Source: Bacteroidales bacterium
Lineage (GTDB): Bacteria > Bacteroidota > Bacteroidia > Bacteroidales > P3
Reading direction: 5' to 3'
Length of the DNA stretch: 5,373 bases
Assembly (NCBI GenBank): GCA_012837565.1
Contig: DUQY01000201.1
Span: 1-5,373 of the forward strand
A program made the translations under genes and the position numbers. The notes beneath the pieces were generated by a model, which saw only the letters and a list, made by a program, of their open reading frames with translations, was not told the DNA's origin and did no database searches. Positions 4,431 through 5,373 of this stretch are shown piece by piece (position 1 is the first letter of the stretch; every line of letters starts with the position of its first letter).

Positions 4431-5373
4431 ATGAAAAATATAAGAAACTTTTGTATTATTGCCCATATAGATCATGGGAAAAGCACACTAGCCGATAGAC
4501 TATTAGAACGTACTGGAACAATTACTGAAAGAGAAATGCAATCTCAGATCCTAGATGATATGGATTTGGAGAAAGAAAGAGGGATTACTATTAAGTCTCA
4601 CGCCATTCAAATGAATTATGAATATAAGGGAGAAAGCTTCATCCTTAATTTAATTGACACCCCTGGACACGTTGACTTTAGTTATGAGGTTTCAAGATCA
4701 ATTGCTGCCTGCGAAGGAGCTCTGCTTATTATTGATGCAACACAAGGAATTCAAGCCCAAACAATATCTAATCTATACTTAGCTTTAAATAACGACCTAG
4801 AGATTATTCCTATTCTAAATAAAATGGACCTTCAAAACGCAATGCCAGAGGAGGTAAGCGACCAAATAATTGAACTTATTGGTTGTGATGATGAAGATAT
4901 TATTAAAGCAAGCGGGAAGACTGGACTTGGAATTGATGAAATACTATCTGCCATAATTGAAAAGGTACCTTGCCCTAAGGGAGACCCAAATGCTCCACTT
5001 CAGGCCCTAGTTTTCGACTCTGTTTTTAATAATTTCAGAGGCATCGTTTCATATTTCAGAGTCCTTAACGGCACAATTAAAAAGGGACAAAAGGTTAAGT
5101 TCTTCCATACAAATAAAGAATATAATGTTGATGAGGTTGGAGTATTGAAGCTTAAACCTGAGCCACGCCCTACTTTAGGTTGTGGGCAGGTTGGTTATAT
5201 TATTTCAGGCATTAAGACTTCAAAAGAGGTTAATGTTGGAGATACAATAACCACTGTTGAGAATCCTTGCTTAGAGGCCATTGAAGGATTTGAACATGTT
5301 AAACCTATGCTCTTCGCAGGTATTTATCCTATTGATGCTGATGACTATGAAGAATTAAGATTCTCTATTGAAA
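4431..5373 (+). CDS. lepA: Elongation factor 4 (LepA), N-terminal half, partial
   Basis: LepA/EF4 is a translational GTPase that acts on the ribosome; back-translocation and a role in initiation or 30S biogenesis have both been proposed. The window holds the first 314 codons of a protein that is normally about 600 residues, cut by the window edge. The start MKNIRNFCIIAHIDHGKST is typical. G1 is AHIDHGKST (11-19), the G2 region is RGITIKS (50-56), G3 is DTPGH (76-80), G4 is NKMD (130-133) and G5 is SGK in ASGKTG (160-165). The LepA-typical LDDMDLEKERGITIKS switch region is intact. A beta-barrel domain 2 begins near residue 188 (APLQALVFDSVFNNFRG). GEG-type EF-G domains are not expected and none is seen. 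It is transcribed divergently from rsgA, another ribosome-associated GTPase, and may share regulatory DNA with it. Confidence 0.97.
   Translation, partial: MKNIRNFCIIAHIDHGKSTLADRLLERTGTITEREMQSQILDDMDLEKERGITIKSHAIQMNYEYKGESFILNLIDTPGHVDFSYEVSRSIAACEGALLIIDATQGIQAQTISNLYLALNNDLEIIPILNKMDLQNAMPEEVSDQIIELIGCDDEDIIKASGKTGLGIDEILSAIIEKVPCPKGDPNAPLQALVFDSVFNNFRGIVSYFRVLNGTIKKGQKVKFFHTNKEYNVDEVGVLKLKPEPRPTLGCGQVGYIISGIKTSKEVNVGDTITTVENPCLEAIEGFEHVKPMLFAGIYPIDADDYEELRFSIE

Overview
The window is AT-rich and looks like the chromosome of a member of the Bacteroidota, probably Bacteroidales. Supporting signs are A/T-rich gene starts without a clear Shine-Dalgarno, signal peptides ending in the 'A|Q' pattern common in this phylum, and two copies of a TAnnTTTG-type -7 promoter element (TATCTTTGCA). 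I cannot name a genus.

Layout: (1) Positions 1-2428 (+) are a compact four-gene cluster: the end of a gene with a LolA-like C-terminus, a YidD-family gene with an added N-terminal signal sequence, and two tandem genes encoding exported TPR proteins. The two TPR proteins share a C-terminal hydrophobic module with a PGLGxxYAGxxxEG motif, which starts at residue 202 in both. Gaps are 1 nt or negative (13 nt and 77 nt overlaps), so the genes are probably one transcript. All appear directed to the cell envelope. (2) A 20-bp hairpin with one mismatch at 2400-2445 covers the last stop codon and separates this cluster from the converging one. (3) Positions 2472-4248 (-) are a four-gene operon: rsgA (ribosome assembly GTPase), dtd (D-aminoacyl-tRNA deacylase), a 52-residue single-helix membrane protein and a 77-residue membrane protein with four cysteines that resembles NqrM. 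The junctions are a TAATG overlap, a 3-nt gap and a 13-nt overlap. (4) Positions 4249-4430 are a divergent promoter region with two oppositely oriented TATCTTTGCA boxes, a 30-bp palindrome and three phased TTTCTTTGTTT repeats. (5) From 4431 to the window edge (+) is the N-terminal half of lepA (elongation factor 4).

rsgA, dtd and lepA are housekeeping translation genes, and rsgA and lepA diverge from a common control region. The least characterised part is the left cluster: a secreted YidD-like protein next to a LolA-like protein and twin TPR/membrane proteins could form an envelope-biogenesis module, but that is inference from context. I saw no RNA gene, CRISPR array, insertion sequence or other sign of mobility.
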